A stretch of DNA of 64,000 nt, taken from the NCBI GenBank assembly GCA_025331565.1, contig JAFREQ010000040.1, positions 327,501-391,500 of the forward strand. Direction: 5' to 3'. Numbering within the stretch: position 1 is the first letter of the stretch; each line of letters begins with the position of its first letter. Below the pieces are notes generated by a model. That model searched no databases. It was not told where the DNA came from and was given only the letters and a program-made list of their open reading frames with translations. This stretch comes from Holacanthus passer. Taxonomy: Eukaryota > Chordata > Actinopteri > Pomacanthidae. Positions 26,289-37,573 of this stretch are shown here, piece after piece. The position numbers were made by a program, and so were the translations under genes.

Positions 26289-28604
26289 TGGTTTGACACC
26301 GAGCCATTAAAGTCACACAGGATGCCACGCACACACAGAGACACAAAAACAAACACACGTCTCGTCCAAACGTCCCACGTCAGCTTCCGAAATCAACTCG
26401 ATTTCACCTGCTGACGGCTGAGAAATGAAACAGCCAAACATTTCATCATCCACATTTCATGCAGTGTTATTAAACCCAGGTAATGGATTCATTTACTTCA
26501 TTTACTTTTGACTTGGAACAACTTTTTTTTTTTTTTTTTTAGGTTAAGCAGAATTTATGAGGGACTATTTCATTGGCAGAAAGTAGTTCAGATGAATGTT
26601 GGCAGCAGTTTCTGTGGAATATCCAGGACACTGTTTCCTCAAAGAGATGTTGCTGTTGAATTTTTTAAATGGAACTTTTCAGTGCTGCGATCACCACAAA
26701 TTAAATTCCTTTCACCTCCATCTTATGTGGATTGAAGTGACAGAAATCTCGAAAGATGGACTCGTGAAATGAGAAGATTTTTCTGCATGGTATAAGTGAG
26801 ACAATGTTTGTTGTAATTTGGATGAACCAACCCTTTAAATTACAGCATCGTGTCCATCAGCAGACGAGATTTTGGACACTTTATACCTATATTTACGTCA
26901 GCCTATTATATTTACTGTATATTTACAAGTTCAGCCATGCAGCGCTGTAGATGGCGTTTCTCTACTGGATACAGAGGAAGAAAGAGAGAGTGAGACAGAG
27001 TCTGGGTTTGTATTTCTGAAAGGGTTTTGTCTCGCAGATTGTTTCTCAGACTCCCTCTCGAGAGTTTAATTATTACCTGTCTTCTTAATACCCTGTGTGC
27101 CGGACTGGTTTATCCTCTCCAACCTGTGTATTTTCTCCTATTGCAAAAGAGAGAGGGGGGTGAGGAGGTAGACTGAGAGACAGCCACACAGGTAGAAACC
27201 AGCAGGACCAGGTGTTTAATGAGCTTGATGAAAAACAGACTGAAGGGAGCTTCAACAGAGGAATGTTCAGTGAGGATATGCTTCTTCCACGTTGGGGTTG
27301 TGTGTTAAACTGGCCTGACAATAGAGCTTTTCTTCATCACTCACCTTGTGTTTTACCTTCAGGTGCAGTGTCACTGAAATCTGCCACACAGCTACATGTG
27401 TCTGTGTATAGTTTTAGTCAGAGGTACAGAGAAGATTACTTTTTTTTTTTTTTTTTGTAGATGCAAATTTTTTTTATGAACTTTGCACAGATAAGCAGGA
27501 CAAGGCCCGAAAGATGTTGTATTAATGATTCAACGGGCTGGTTAATGTTTGATCAAAGGGAGCGGTACTTTTTTTATGAGTAAGAGAGAGTGAAAATGTG
27601 TCAGCTGGTCAGGTGATCACATGATGGACTGACAAACAACTGAGCGATCACACAAACTGTTTCTCTGCAACCAAATACGCCGAAACCATACGTTTTTATT
27701 TCAGACCTTCACTGGACCTGAAGCCGGTTTGTCCTCCACCTGAAGGCTTCAGCAGCACCTAAAGGGGACGAACAGAATGATAAACACTCGCTTGAATAAT
27801 GCACTTCAACACAGAAGCCCTGCAACAGAAACTACCTCTGTGAAGCTTGAGATATGATAATGTTTTCATGAGACTGTGACAGGAGGCGATCGCATGATGC
27901 GCAGCAAGATGTTCACGTTATTTTGTCCACCCCTTGTACTTACAGACACACTGTGCTCATTCGTTGCATAACTGAATCATCTGTTGCAGTAACAGTTAGT
28001 CTATTCATGGGAGACGTGACACAACAGTAAATTATACACGAATGTTTTCCAGAAACCTCAACCACAGAAAACGTGGCCTCGTTTACATGAAAACAAACGT
28101 CCTCTGAACAAGCAGACAGTTGATACGGAGTGTTTTTCAGGCAACAAACTACAGCTTTGTCTTAATTATTCTGTCCACAGTTCAACAAGGAAATGTTGCC
28201 AGATTTTTGTCTCCGTTTGTGAAAACTGCATCAGGATAATTAGGAAAATCCCCAAAAAGAATAAGAAACATATTTGAATAAGATGCACACATTGAAATAG
28301 AAAACACACCTGTGAATATAACATGATTACAGACATGAATAAAGACACAACAGCAAATCTCTAAAAATGTATTTGCCTTAAGTTGAAGTGTGTGATTTTG
28401 CATCATGGTGTGTATTTTCTATCAATAAGCAGTGAAAAGCAGCTCTTCCCTGAGGTGTTGAAACCTCTGCATGCGTTGGTCAGTTGAGAGAGAGACAGAA
28501 TTATTGTGCTCGATGTCAAAGTTCAGCAGGTGAGCTGGTAGCTGTAATCTGTGAAAGCTCCTGAGAGAGTGAAAGTACGTGTGGGCAGATACTGACAGGT
28601 TTAA

Positions 28605-28635
<31 letters not shown>
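28605..28635. repeat. (CA)n microsatellite
   Basis: Pure CA run of about 15 units. Confidence 0.95.
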
Positions 28636-28638
<3 letters not shown>

Positions 28639-28899
28639 TGACACAACACGTCTCACAGCCGCGCTACATGATCAGATTCCACAAGACCCAACAGTCAGGA
28701 AATCAAATGACAGAGCGCTCTCGGCAGTGAGGCCGGTGTCGTCACGCTGGAGTCAGACTGATAGACCGGATTTTGCCGGATATCGGGCCAATGTGAGGTT
28801 TTTCTGGAATATCAGATATCAGCAAATCATGTTGTTTAGTGAAAGTGTGAAGAAGTTTCCCCTGATAAGACCAGGAAGAATTTGTCAGGCTTTTTGCAT

Positions 28900-28978
28900 A
28901 TGGTCATTCATTTGTTCAATAATGCAAATTTCCCCACTGAGGGAAAATAAAGGTTTATCTTATCTTATCTTATCTTAA
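28900..28978 (+). mobile_element. 3' end of an L2-type LINE with (ATCTT)n tail
   Basis: AATGCAAATTTCCCCACTGA, then GGGAAAATAAAGG and four TATCT units. This layout (TTCCCCA..TGGGA..AATAAAGG..ATCTT repeats) is typical of fish non-LTR retrotransposon ends. The 5' extent is unclear, perhaps from about 28740. Confidence 0.6.
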
Positions 28979-29572
28979 TGCTTAATAATACAAAAATGAA
29001 TTCATTGTTTACAACCTGAAGCTTTATTTTAAGTCGGACGAGCCAAAAACACGAGCAGTCAGACGATCAGACTTTAAATAAAGCTCCAGGTCAGACAAAC
29101 TTATTTGGAAGAGAAGGTGAACTGTGAAATTATTACCCAATCTGTCCCTTGTAAACATCTATCATGGTCACACTTACCATTATACCATAATGGATAGAAA
29201 TGATAGGCACAGCTACAGAAATATGACTCAAGCTGTGATGAACCAGACATATTTTCATTTAAAGGCAGATGTGAAACCCAACTCTAATGTTGAATAGTTG
29301 TTGTGGTGTGGTTGAAGAACTGCTGAGCAAAGAATTCATCAGTTCATACAGCGACAAAAATCTAGTGTAAGTTTACATTCACAGCCTGCGATGATGTCTC
29401 AAAGCCTTCTTCTTTCTAATAAAGTTCAGGGGAAAATATAGAAAGTTATTGCTTAAGATCGGCCATCACTAACTTTGGTTTGAAAATATCGACCTCAGTA
29501 TCAGTCTATAAAAGCTCCTATCAGTCAGATCCTGCTTCAGACACGTAACACTCTCACATACACACACCCTCC

Positions 29573-29573
29573 C

Positions 29574-29619
<46 letters not shown>
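29573..29619. repeat. (CT)n(CA)n compound microsatellite
   Basis: Ten or so CT units run directly into about 14 CA units. Confidence 0.95.
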
Positions 29620-29622
<3 letters not shown>

Positions 29623-30103
29623 CACCAGCATGTGATGCAGTGTTTGCTCAGAGGGCTGTCGGCCGGCCGGCCCCACGCTGCTGCCGGGAGCCGGAGCAGA
29701 GCAGGAGGTGACGGTGGCCTGGATGGAGGTGTGAGGTCAGACAGAGCAGTCGAACCGCAGGAACAGCTCACACATCCAGGAAGGTAGGAGCCACCAGCGG
29801 TGTCTGTTAGCCGGGTTTCAGAGGGTTAGTTGTGGATTTCTCTCTGAGCTGGTTTGTGGGTATTTTCTTCTGATGATTTGTGGAGTTTGAGCCAAGAGTG
29901 AAAAAGAGATGTCGATAGTTTCTCTTAATTTGAGTGTTTGTGCATCTGCAAACTTTGTCATTCTACTTTTACTTGAGCATGTTTTCATTCATCCATCATC
30001 AAGTCTTATAGATAACATCTTAGTGATACACAGTTCATTTTGTGCTTTGGTACAACTTTCTTATTCCTGCTGACAAACATGATGTCAAGTAAATATGTCT
30101 TGA

Positions 30104-30370
30104 ATCAGCCTGCAGCTATTAGCAGTTTTAATTGTTGATCAATGTATCAATTAATTGAAAATTGCTCTTTTAATTGGTTTAGAGTTAATGATTGATTAAG
30201 ACAAAATTCTGAAAAATGTCACAAATAATAACACAAGCTCATCAGATATTACATGAACCAAATACATTCAAATATCTTATTTTGTTTTAGCAACAGTTCA
30301 ACAACAACATTAAATGAGGGAAAGCAATCATATCTTTGCACTTGAGAAGATGAAAATGGCAAATGATTAT
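30104..30370 (+). mobile_element. probable degraded hAT-like repeat fragment
   Basis: TTAATTGTTGATCAATGTAT and GTATCAATTAATTGAAAATT resemble the GATTAATTG-rich ends of the element at 18969. No clear inverted ends remain. Low confidence. Confidence 0.3.
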
Positions 30371-30889
30371 TTGTGCTTGATCTCAGGCTGCAGCTGATGG
30401 GAGGCTGATTCTCAGCTCTGGTCCCTGCAGGTTTGAAATAGCAGGAGGTTTCAGTATGTGGACCCCCGGGGAGGCGGGGCTTGGGAGCATCTCAGCAGGA
30501 CGGGCCTGGCATTTGTGACGGGGTATCTTAATGAAGCTGTGGGCTGCTGCTATTTAAACTTCATCTATACGGGGGAATTCGGAGCAGTAGGGGAGTGGCT
30601 GTGATGAACTTTAGACCGAGGGTATGAAAGAAAGTCTCTGGGTATGTGAGAGTATTTCAGAGAGGGTTATTTTTAAGGAGCCTGTGGTGTTTGAGAGGGC
30701 CATAGTCTGCATTCCTACTGTTCCTGAGTTTCTGCTGTATCACCTCAAAGGACAACACATGTCAGCCCCTCTGACAGCTGTTTCTGGGGTCAGAGGTTAC
30801 GGATATGACAGCAGGGGCAGCGCTGCTGTTTCAACTCAATCAGTGACCTGAAGTCCGCCAGAATCTCACACACTAACGTGACTCAAATA

Positions 30890-31720
30890 GACATGGAACT
30901 AAAGTTAGGAGTGAAATAAATAGTAGTGATGAAGTAGTTTTGATTAATGGTACAACAGTGAAGGTTGTCACTTGTAGTCCCATAGATGTTGCAGCAAATG
31001 ACTAAAAATGTAGTAATGGATGGACTTAATAATCATCTTGGGCACTGATAAATCTGACAGTTATTAATGATCAGGGACTGGACGTAGTCGTGATAATCTG
31101 ATTAGCAGCTGAATGAGTTAATAGATGGACAGTGGAAGTCAATAACATTGATATGTTAAAGGACTTTACAATTAATTGGCAGTGGATGGAAGTAATGGCA
31201 GTTCAGTAGTAGATGTAACTGATAATAATGTGGCAGTGTGGTGAGGAGGAGAGAATAATGCAGAAGTGGATGTAACTAAAATTGTTATGGTGGATGAAAT
31301 CAATAATGGTATTTACTGTAGGTTTAATTGATATAAAATATTGTAGTGGATGTAACTGATACAAATATGGTGAATTACTAATAGGAATGTGGTAGTGGAT
31401 GTAAGTAATAGTATTATGATAGCTGGAGTAACTAATAGTAACATGGTGGATGTAATTAACATTTGTGTCAATAATGGATGGTGTAACTAATTACAATATG
31501 TTGGATCAGAAATAAATAGTAATATAGTAGTGGGTTAGTGGATGTAACTAATACAAATATTATAGTGGTCTAACTAACAGGATGTGAATAGCAGTAATAT
31601 GATAGGAGAAGTAACTAATAGTAATACAGCAGTATGTGTAACTAGTGGCAATGTGGTAGGTGTAACAAAGAGTAATCTTAAAGTTTACAGTAACTAAATA
31701 TGAGTAGTATAAAAAATAAG
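30890..31720. repeat. degenerate minisatellite, unit about 27 bp
   Basis: At least eleven diverged copies of a unit starting GTGGATGTAACTAATAGTAA and followed by TATGGTA are spread over this stretch. The clearest are near 31211, 31266, 31346, 31393, 31447, 31476, 31538, 31603 and 31631. The unit contains TAA/TAG in two frames. Spacing is irregular, with inserts and deletions. Confidence 0.75.
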
Positions 31721-33426
31721 TAGTATAAATGTCCTCGTGTTTACTAAAGAAGTAGTAACAGTGGATTATAGTAACATCAGCAGAGGAGGTTTTCTTTAAG
31801 CTCGTGGATATTTACCTACAGCATCTACAGTCGACGTTAGAGGAGGATGTAAATGAGCCTCGACTTCAGCTCCTCACCTCACAGCCGGATGCTTCCTAAC
31901 AGGAGAACCACGGGAGCTGTAGGTCAAGCTATATTTAGTCGGTGCATATTAAGTGTAATCATGTCATTAATCTTCAGTGAGCGGGACCCTCCTGGTTGCA
32001 GCCCACACCCGCCCTCGTTTCCAAAGGTTCGTATGTATTTCAGTTGAGAAAGCACTCGGAGGATGGCTGCTCTGTGTCTGCGCTCCCTCGACTGCTGTGA
32101 GATCATATTTGAGCTGTTGTTCTTTTGTTAGTTGTGAGCACATTGTGGTGGATTCGTCTCCCTGTCTTATAAATCCACCCTCACTTGTAATAAATGTCAT
32201 CCTAAAAACGATTTATCGCCTCTTTAACCTTTGCAAAATACTTTTAAAATGTCCATTTCTCAGTCACTTCTTTAGTTACCTCCTCGCCTGCAGTACCACA
32301 CTGTTATAGTCCAGCTCTGTGTGGAACATGAGAGAACAACAGCTGAGCCTTATTGATATCTTTTGTCTTGTATCTGCCGTGTTTGCTCATTGAAAACAAC
32401 AGTTGGTAAACTTTGATCGCTCATTCGTCAGCGGTGACTCTGCTTGACGACTTGTTTTATGTGGTTTGCTTTGTGATTACATGGGCCGGCCGGCCGGCTC
32501 GGCATGTATAATGGGTCACATGGGCTCTGAACAAAGCCTGTCTGCCTATCAAATCCTCCCGCAGTCCGGTGACAGCTCAGCAGTCTGCTCAGGTTGTCAT
32601 GACTGCTGTTGTAGCAGCTCGGTCGGTCGATGGTTCGACCGATGAAACCTGTTTTCATGATGTCACCGTCTGACCAGTTTTAACATTCTGTACCTTTCCT
32701 GCATACTGAGTTGTAGCTGCAGCTTATTTGACTCATCTGTTTTGATTCTGCAAGCAGTTTGATGATGTTTGATCTCTGTGTAGTGCAACAACAACATGAT
32801 AAATTTAAATGTTCATAAGTCAGATTCATGTGATGTTTTGTACAAATTTGTCCTGAACAAGATTCTGACGATCTCCAACAATCACGGCTACGATCAGTCA
32901 ATCAACCTGATCATCTGTTCTGTGTATTTTGATGCAGATCCAGATGCAGATTAAACATTAGTTAGAGTTTTGTATTAATAAAATAATACATTTAGGATTG
33001 TGAGGCCTGAGCAGATGCATTTTCTGAATATTTCTGAGATGTGTTCTGGCGTGAGATCTGTATTTACAGCCAAGGGCGATGCATTAAACATCAACAGCCA
33101 ACCATTATAGCTGCCCATTTTTCTCTGGTCCAACACTATCAAATCAGTGAACATTGAGGGATATACGATCTGTCATCCCAACATTTTCAGCCTTGTCAGT
33201 GTTAGTCTTTCCTGAATATCCTGACAGGTTATTACATTTTGTTCTGCCAACTTTACTTTTTTGATTTTAAATTTGTCAGCTCTTGCTTCCAGTGTTGCCA
33301 TCACGCCATCGGGAGAAGCGTGCGAACGCCGGACCAGCCTCCTCCCATTATACAAACATGCAAATTTGAATGGAAATGTGCAGGGTGCAGCGTCTTACAG
33401 CTGTGTCTGTGTGTCTCTCTGTCCAG

Positions 33427-33499
33427 ATTGAGAACATCAACGCCTGCCTCAGTTTCCTGGCAGCCAAAGGAGTCAACATCCAGGGTCTGTCGTCAGAGG
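33427..33499 (+). CDS. nav2: nav2 exon: calponin-homology domain, third part
   Basis: This 73-nt exon (phase 0 to 1) encodes IENINACLSFLAAKGVNIQG then LSSE plus one base, about residues 82-105. It is the helix of the CH domain that reads IENIDACLNFLAAKGINIQG in human NAV2. The acceptor is TCTGTCCAG|ATT after a CT-rich tract, and the donor is GAGG|GTAAGC. It follows the second largest complete intron in the gene within this window (9.5 kb is the largest, and is this one), which carries most of the candidate regulatory and repeat features between 24 and 33 kb. Confidence 0.96.
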
Positions 33500-34452
33500 G
33501 TAAGCTGGACTTTCACTCGAATAAGAGAGGTAGACCCAAACCTAGGCCAGGCCTAACTGAACAAATGTGCTATCGCTTCATACATTGAGGCCTTTTTATT
33601 GGCCAGCTCTTTTGCCAGGACACACTACATTAATGCCAGACAGTACACATTAAACATGTAGGAGGTTGATTACACAACATGGAGAACTAATGTACCAGAA
33701 AGCTCACAACAGAAGATTTGATGCTGGCTTAAATACATGCATCATATTTTTCACACAATGAACTGAGGAACAGAAGAGTGCTGATACTGTTCGTGTTATC
33801 ATTAGGCCGATCAGTGAATCAGTCATGTCCCTTCACAGCAAGAAACGCGTTAGAGCAGATCTCTCTTCTTTAAGGAGAACAAGTGTTGTCTTGTGACTTT
33901 GTTCTTGCTGTCTGAGAACATGCAAGTTAGATATACTGGAGATATATTGGTGCTCACTGCAAATAGAAGTCTGTCCACTTAATTTTGTTCATGCCAGATG
34001 ATGGAGCTAACAAGTCCGATCATGGCCTGTATGTTAAGTAAGTAAAACCAGTGTAAGTCTTTGGAATTAAACTGATAAGATGCAACAGCAGCGGGAGGGT
34101 TTGCTAAATCTTTGACAAGTTCTTTTGTGACCATAAAAGTCAAATTGCCAGTTCTTATGTCACGGTCAGATTCGTTTGGACTGTCGGCTTAATTTGCTTT
34201 GTATAAAATCCTGTGATACTGAACACGAATAAGTTGGTAAAGGCAACAATGGAATGTGTCGTTATCACATATAACAATACAATATGTCGATCGGCCAGAA
34301 CAGCCAGTAAAAACAGCCGTCATCGTGCTGTCCTGTAGCTTTAGTTTCTCAGCACAGATCCGTCCTGCAGCGACCAACACAATGTCTCTCCAACTTTCAT
34401 CCTCACTTTTGCCTCCATCTTCCTCTCATCTGCCTTTTCCTCTGACCCACAG
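33500..34452. other. nav2: nav2 intron between CH exons 33427 and 34453
   Basis: 953 bases of AT-rich sequence. Nothing recognised beyond normal splice signals. Confidence 0.7.
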
Positions 34453-34699
34453 AGATCAGGAATGGTAATCTGAAAGCCATCCTCGGCCTCTTCTTCAGCT
34501 TGTCCCGCTACAAACAGCAGCAGCAGCAGGCCCAGCGGCAGAACTCCCAGCAGCCCCCTCTCCCGCCCGCCACCCAGCTCCAGAGCACGCACCCTCCCCT
34601 GAGCCAGCAGAGCAGCGCCCCGGCTCAGCTCAGCCACTCTCCGCATGGGACTCCTGCCCTCACAGCCCAGAAAGCAGCGCAGGCCGAGATGCAGTCCAG
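34453..34699 (+). CDS. nav2: nav2 exon: end of CH domain and glutamine-rich linker
   Basis: This 247-nt exon (phase 1 to 2) encodes EIRNGNLKAILGLFFSLSRY at its start, the invariant last helix of the NAV CH domain (about residues 106-126). A KQQQQQ tract and a Gln/Pro/Ser-rich linker follow, ending in QAEMQS. The CH part is nearly identical to mammals; the linker keeps composition but not sequence. The CAG run (four codons plus CAA/CAG neighbours) is a likely site of length variation between alleles. Borders are GACCCACAG|AG and TCCAG|GTGAGG. Human NAV2 also ends this exon at AEMQS and can splice either to the small optional exon or straight to RLPGP, as is possible here. Confidence 0.96.
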
Positions 34700-34900
34700 G
34701 TGAGGCTCGCCGGCCCCAAATCTGCAAACTGGAAATGTAACCTTCAATCTGGTTGAATGGGTTTGTCTGTCACTTTCTTGCTGTTTCTGCTGTTTCTAAT
34801 CCATCATTTTGTCACCTCGATCTTCACACTTCCTGTCATTTATAACTGTAAAGCTGACCTCTCCGTCTCTGTCCTCTTCCACATCTCTCTTCTCCTCTAG

Positions 34901-34957
34901 GGATGGGTCTCAGAGTAAACTACTCAAGTTTTCCCTTGGTCAGAAAAAGACCTCTAG
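34901..34957 (+). CDS. nav2: nav2 cassette exon (57 nt, optional)
   Basis: This short exon is exactly 57 nt, with both ends in phase 2, so inclusion or skipping keeps the frame. Included, it gives RDGSQSKLLKFSLGQKKTSR before LPGP; skipped, QS-R-LPGP results. Human NAV2 has a recognisable counterpart (SQSKIIRFTLGQKKISR) that some isoforms lack. It adds basic residues between the glutamine-rich linker and the LPGP block, possibly tuning cytoskeletal binding (inference). The upstream tract TCTGTCCTCTTCCACATCTC and the CTCTCTTCTCC preceding TAG resemble PTB-bound repressive elements. TGCATG sites lie downstream. The intron before it is only 201 nt. Tissue specificity cannot be read from sequence alone. 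Confidence 0.88.
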
Positions 34958-35159
34958 GTCAGCTTCTTCTGCCTTTCTGTTTTCCTGCTCCTCCCTATCT
35001 TTCCTCCACCCCTCCCCTCCTGTCCTGTTCCATTCCTGGAAATAGGAAGGTAGAAATTGCCCCTAATCGAGGATAACATTTCTTTTGTACTGTAGCAAGT
35101 TTCATGTTGTTTCTTTGTCTGCGATTAAGGGCAATCTCTACTACAAGCACTATCTAATA

Positions 35160-35165
35160 TGCATG
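35160..35165 (+). promoter_or_regulatory. nav2: TGCATG, RBFOX-type splicing site downstream of the cassette exon
   Basis: UGCAUG in RNA is the RBFOX recognition motif. Placed about 200 nt downstream of an optional exon it usually favours inclusion. Two more copies follow at 35529-35534 and 35714-35719. Confidence 0.5.
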
Positions 35166-37374
35166 AGTGCCAGTGTTGAGCAGATAGGAACTAAAGCTCC
35201 AGGCTCCATTTTCGGACGTCCCTGTCTGTCTGGCAGCGCGCCTCATTTGGCAAGCCTGTTAAATGGGCTGTGAAAGACCTTTAGATAACCCTTAAGTAAG
35301 TGTGTGTGTGCGCGCTTGTGTGTATGCGGGTTTGCTCGACAAGCACATCCCCCATGTAATGTGACATCAATAATTAACACAGAGAGAATCTGTGGCAGGA
35401 GTGTGCATTTATAATATGACAATATTTCAAATGTAGCTTCTGTTTGCTGTGATGCTCTCAAATCTTTTTAGCATGCAGTGTCGTATCATGTGATGATGCA
35501 GCTTGAAATTGGATTTAGGATGTGCTTTTGCATGCTGCCCATCCCAGACTCTGTTTGCATTGCACCTGCCAGAACACCAGCTCCTCTGCAAAGCAGTGCA
35601 ATGGCCCCACCTTATGGTCAGCATGTCTAACTACAAGATGAAAAGCTGAGGTTCTCCTCAAGCTCTTCATCCAAACACTTGACTTTCTTAAGTGCTTAAA
35701 GTACTTTACTGTTTGCATGTGACAGTAAATGTACCTTTTAATGGAAGTTAAAGAGGTGAAAGGTTTATATAAATTGTCATTGTTTGCCAGCATTGCACAG
35801 ACAGTTTTTTTCTTCAAACATTTACAAAATAAATGCATTAAATAGGTGAATCTACCTCAGTTTCTGGGATTATGTGCACTAGAATACCACAAATATGATA
35901 ACTGCACATCATGCGTGTTCAGTCAGCTGCTGTTCAAAGACAGACAATGTGGAATATTCAAAATGAAGACAGGCTTTGCAGCAGAGACCAAATTAAAACT
36001 TCTTGGTATTTATTTAAACATTTTCTGCAAGTAGAGGAACAAGAGATGTATTTCATGTGTGCTTTATAAAGGAGGAGCAAGCCTGAAGAAACATATGTAA
36101 AATGGTTTCTTGGTCTTTCATTTGCAATACATTTTTAAATAAATAGAAGTATGAAGGTGGTTCAGAGCTGAGTTTCGAAATATGTTAAGTTCTTTTATAA
36201 CCATCCAATTTTCTTCTATACACAGCCAGTCCACAGGGGGAAGACAGTAGACTGACAAGCCAAATTATCTTCAGCTTACTCTCGACTAAATAATGTGGTA
36301 AAACTTATTACCTTGCAATGGCCAGATAAATAACAGGCAGGCAAAGTGAATGGCACGCCGGAAATGAGAGTTTCTATAATGTATACAAAAGCTGAGAGAG
36401 AGCGAGCTGTAATCTGCTTATCAGCTCCCGCCTCACAGTCCCGGGATGATGATACCGCTGGTGAATTAGCATTTCATTAGCAGTCAGTGTGTCGTGGCCT
36501 GGTCAGATTACAGACCTCACCAAAGGCAACAGATTGACTCACAATATGGAATCAAGGTGTCATAAATTTCACCAAGGCTTATCCACGGCCACTGTCGAAT
36601 CCATGCGGTGGAAATAAAGGAGCAGGACGTGTAATCTGAGGCTGCTGAGCTCGCGGCTCCCCCCTGAGCCCTGCACTCTGTCAGCCTCTCCAGCCCTGTC
36701 ACACACATGTCCACGCTGCTGTGAGCTCATCTGTCTCCATGAGATTACTGTAGGTGCATGAAGGGAGGTGGAGCTGCCAGGGCTGTGAGAAGAGCGAAGG
36801 ATAGCTGAGTTTACATTTGTTAAACTGTGAGTGTCTTCTGGTCCAAACCGCAGACTTTTAGACCGAAGATGAGCCAGATGTAAAAACGTTTCTAGGGAGC
36901 GTTCACTGTCACCAAAAGACATCAGCTTCCTTGACCTGCGACTGAGGTCACAAAGTCACAACATTAGGAACAAAACCAGATTGATGCATGTGTGGGCTAA
37001 TCTTCTTTTCTTCATCAGGAGTTGCCTCTACCTGAAAAAAAGCAGATGTTACATTTTGGACAGCACTTTTTGCTTTACAGTAACATGGGGAACACCCTTG
37101 TGCTTCTCTCTGTGTTGATGCGTATGTTCCTTGTAAATGCCCAAAGACTAGATGCTCCAGTTGCCCCTTAGCCTTTGCAGTGTATTCTTTCTGTTTCCAT
37201 AAATCTCCAGTACCTGCATGGTTCCTCCACTCTCAGTCCTGAGTTTAGAGGCTGTGAACTGGGCGTGTGCTTATCCCAGCAGAATGTGTTGTAAACCTGC
37301 AGCCACTGAATGTGTGTGTTCCTTCAGTGTAGGAGTTTATCTCCTTCGCTCACTGTTTGTCCTGTTTATGCCCC

Positions 37375-37378
<4 letters not shown>

Positions 37379-37415
<37 letters not shown>

Positions 37416-37438
37416 CCTCTGTCTCTCTCTCTCCGTCA
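37379..37438. repeat. nav2: (CT)n microsatellite acting as the pyrimidine tract of exon 37440
   Basis: CT units with a few CCCT and TGTCT breaks run almost up to the acceptor CCGTCAG. Functional role inferred from position. Confidence 0.9.
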
Positions 37439-37439
37439 G

Positions 37440-37573
37440 ACTTCCCGGCCCCTCAGCGAGGGTGTCCACTGCCGGCAGTGACATCCCTCCGAGAGGCTCG
37501 GTCGGTGCTGCCGGGAACCGACGCAGTCAGGGCTTCAGTGACAAGACCAAAGCCAACTCACACCTGAACAGAG
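37440..37573 (+). CDS. nav2: nav2 exon: LPGPSARV block and Ser-rich linker
   Basis: This 134-nt exon (phase 2 to 1) encodes LPGPSARVSTAGSDIPPRGS, then VGAAGNRRSQGFSDKTKANSHLNR. The LPGP(T/S)ARV and NRRSQ(S/G)F motifs match mammalian NAV2, where the region is serine/basic linker just after the CH domain. The donor is AGAG|GTAGGC. The acceptor is unusual: the pyrimidine tract is a near-pure (CT)n microsatellite at 37379-37438 ending CTCCGTCAG. This exon is long enough to be constitutive; skipping would change frame (134 is not a multiple of three). Confidence 0.94.

Larger units (their letters stand above)
23966..33426. other. nav2: nav2 largest complete intron in the window (9.5 kb)
   Basis: Holds a (GT)n run at 24010-24031, a GC-rich patch at 24440-24560, a perfect hairpin at 25532-25568, (GT)n at 26261-26288, poly-T at 26523-26541, (CA)n at 28605-28635, a LINE tail at 28740-28978, (CT)n(CA)n at 29573-29619, a GGCCGGCCGGCC-containing GC patch at 29640-29790, the degenerate minisatellite at 30890-31720, and GGCCGGCCGGCCGG at 32484. 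No exon with conserved coding content was recognised. Confidence 0.6.
34958..37439. other. nav2: nav2 intron downstream of the cassette exon, with probable splicing control elements
   Basis: 35041-35290 looks constrained: it holds an imperfect stem-loop (35050-35141) and TGCATG at 35160. Further TGCATG hexamers lie at 35529 and 35714. 36300-36600 also has a non-random, motif-rich look (TGAATTAGCATTTCATTAGC). The intron ends in a (CT)n tract. Confidence 0.5.
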
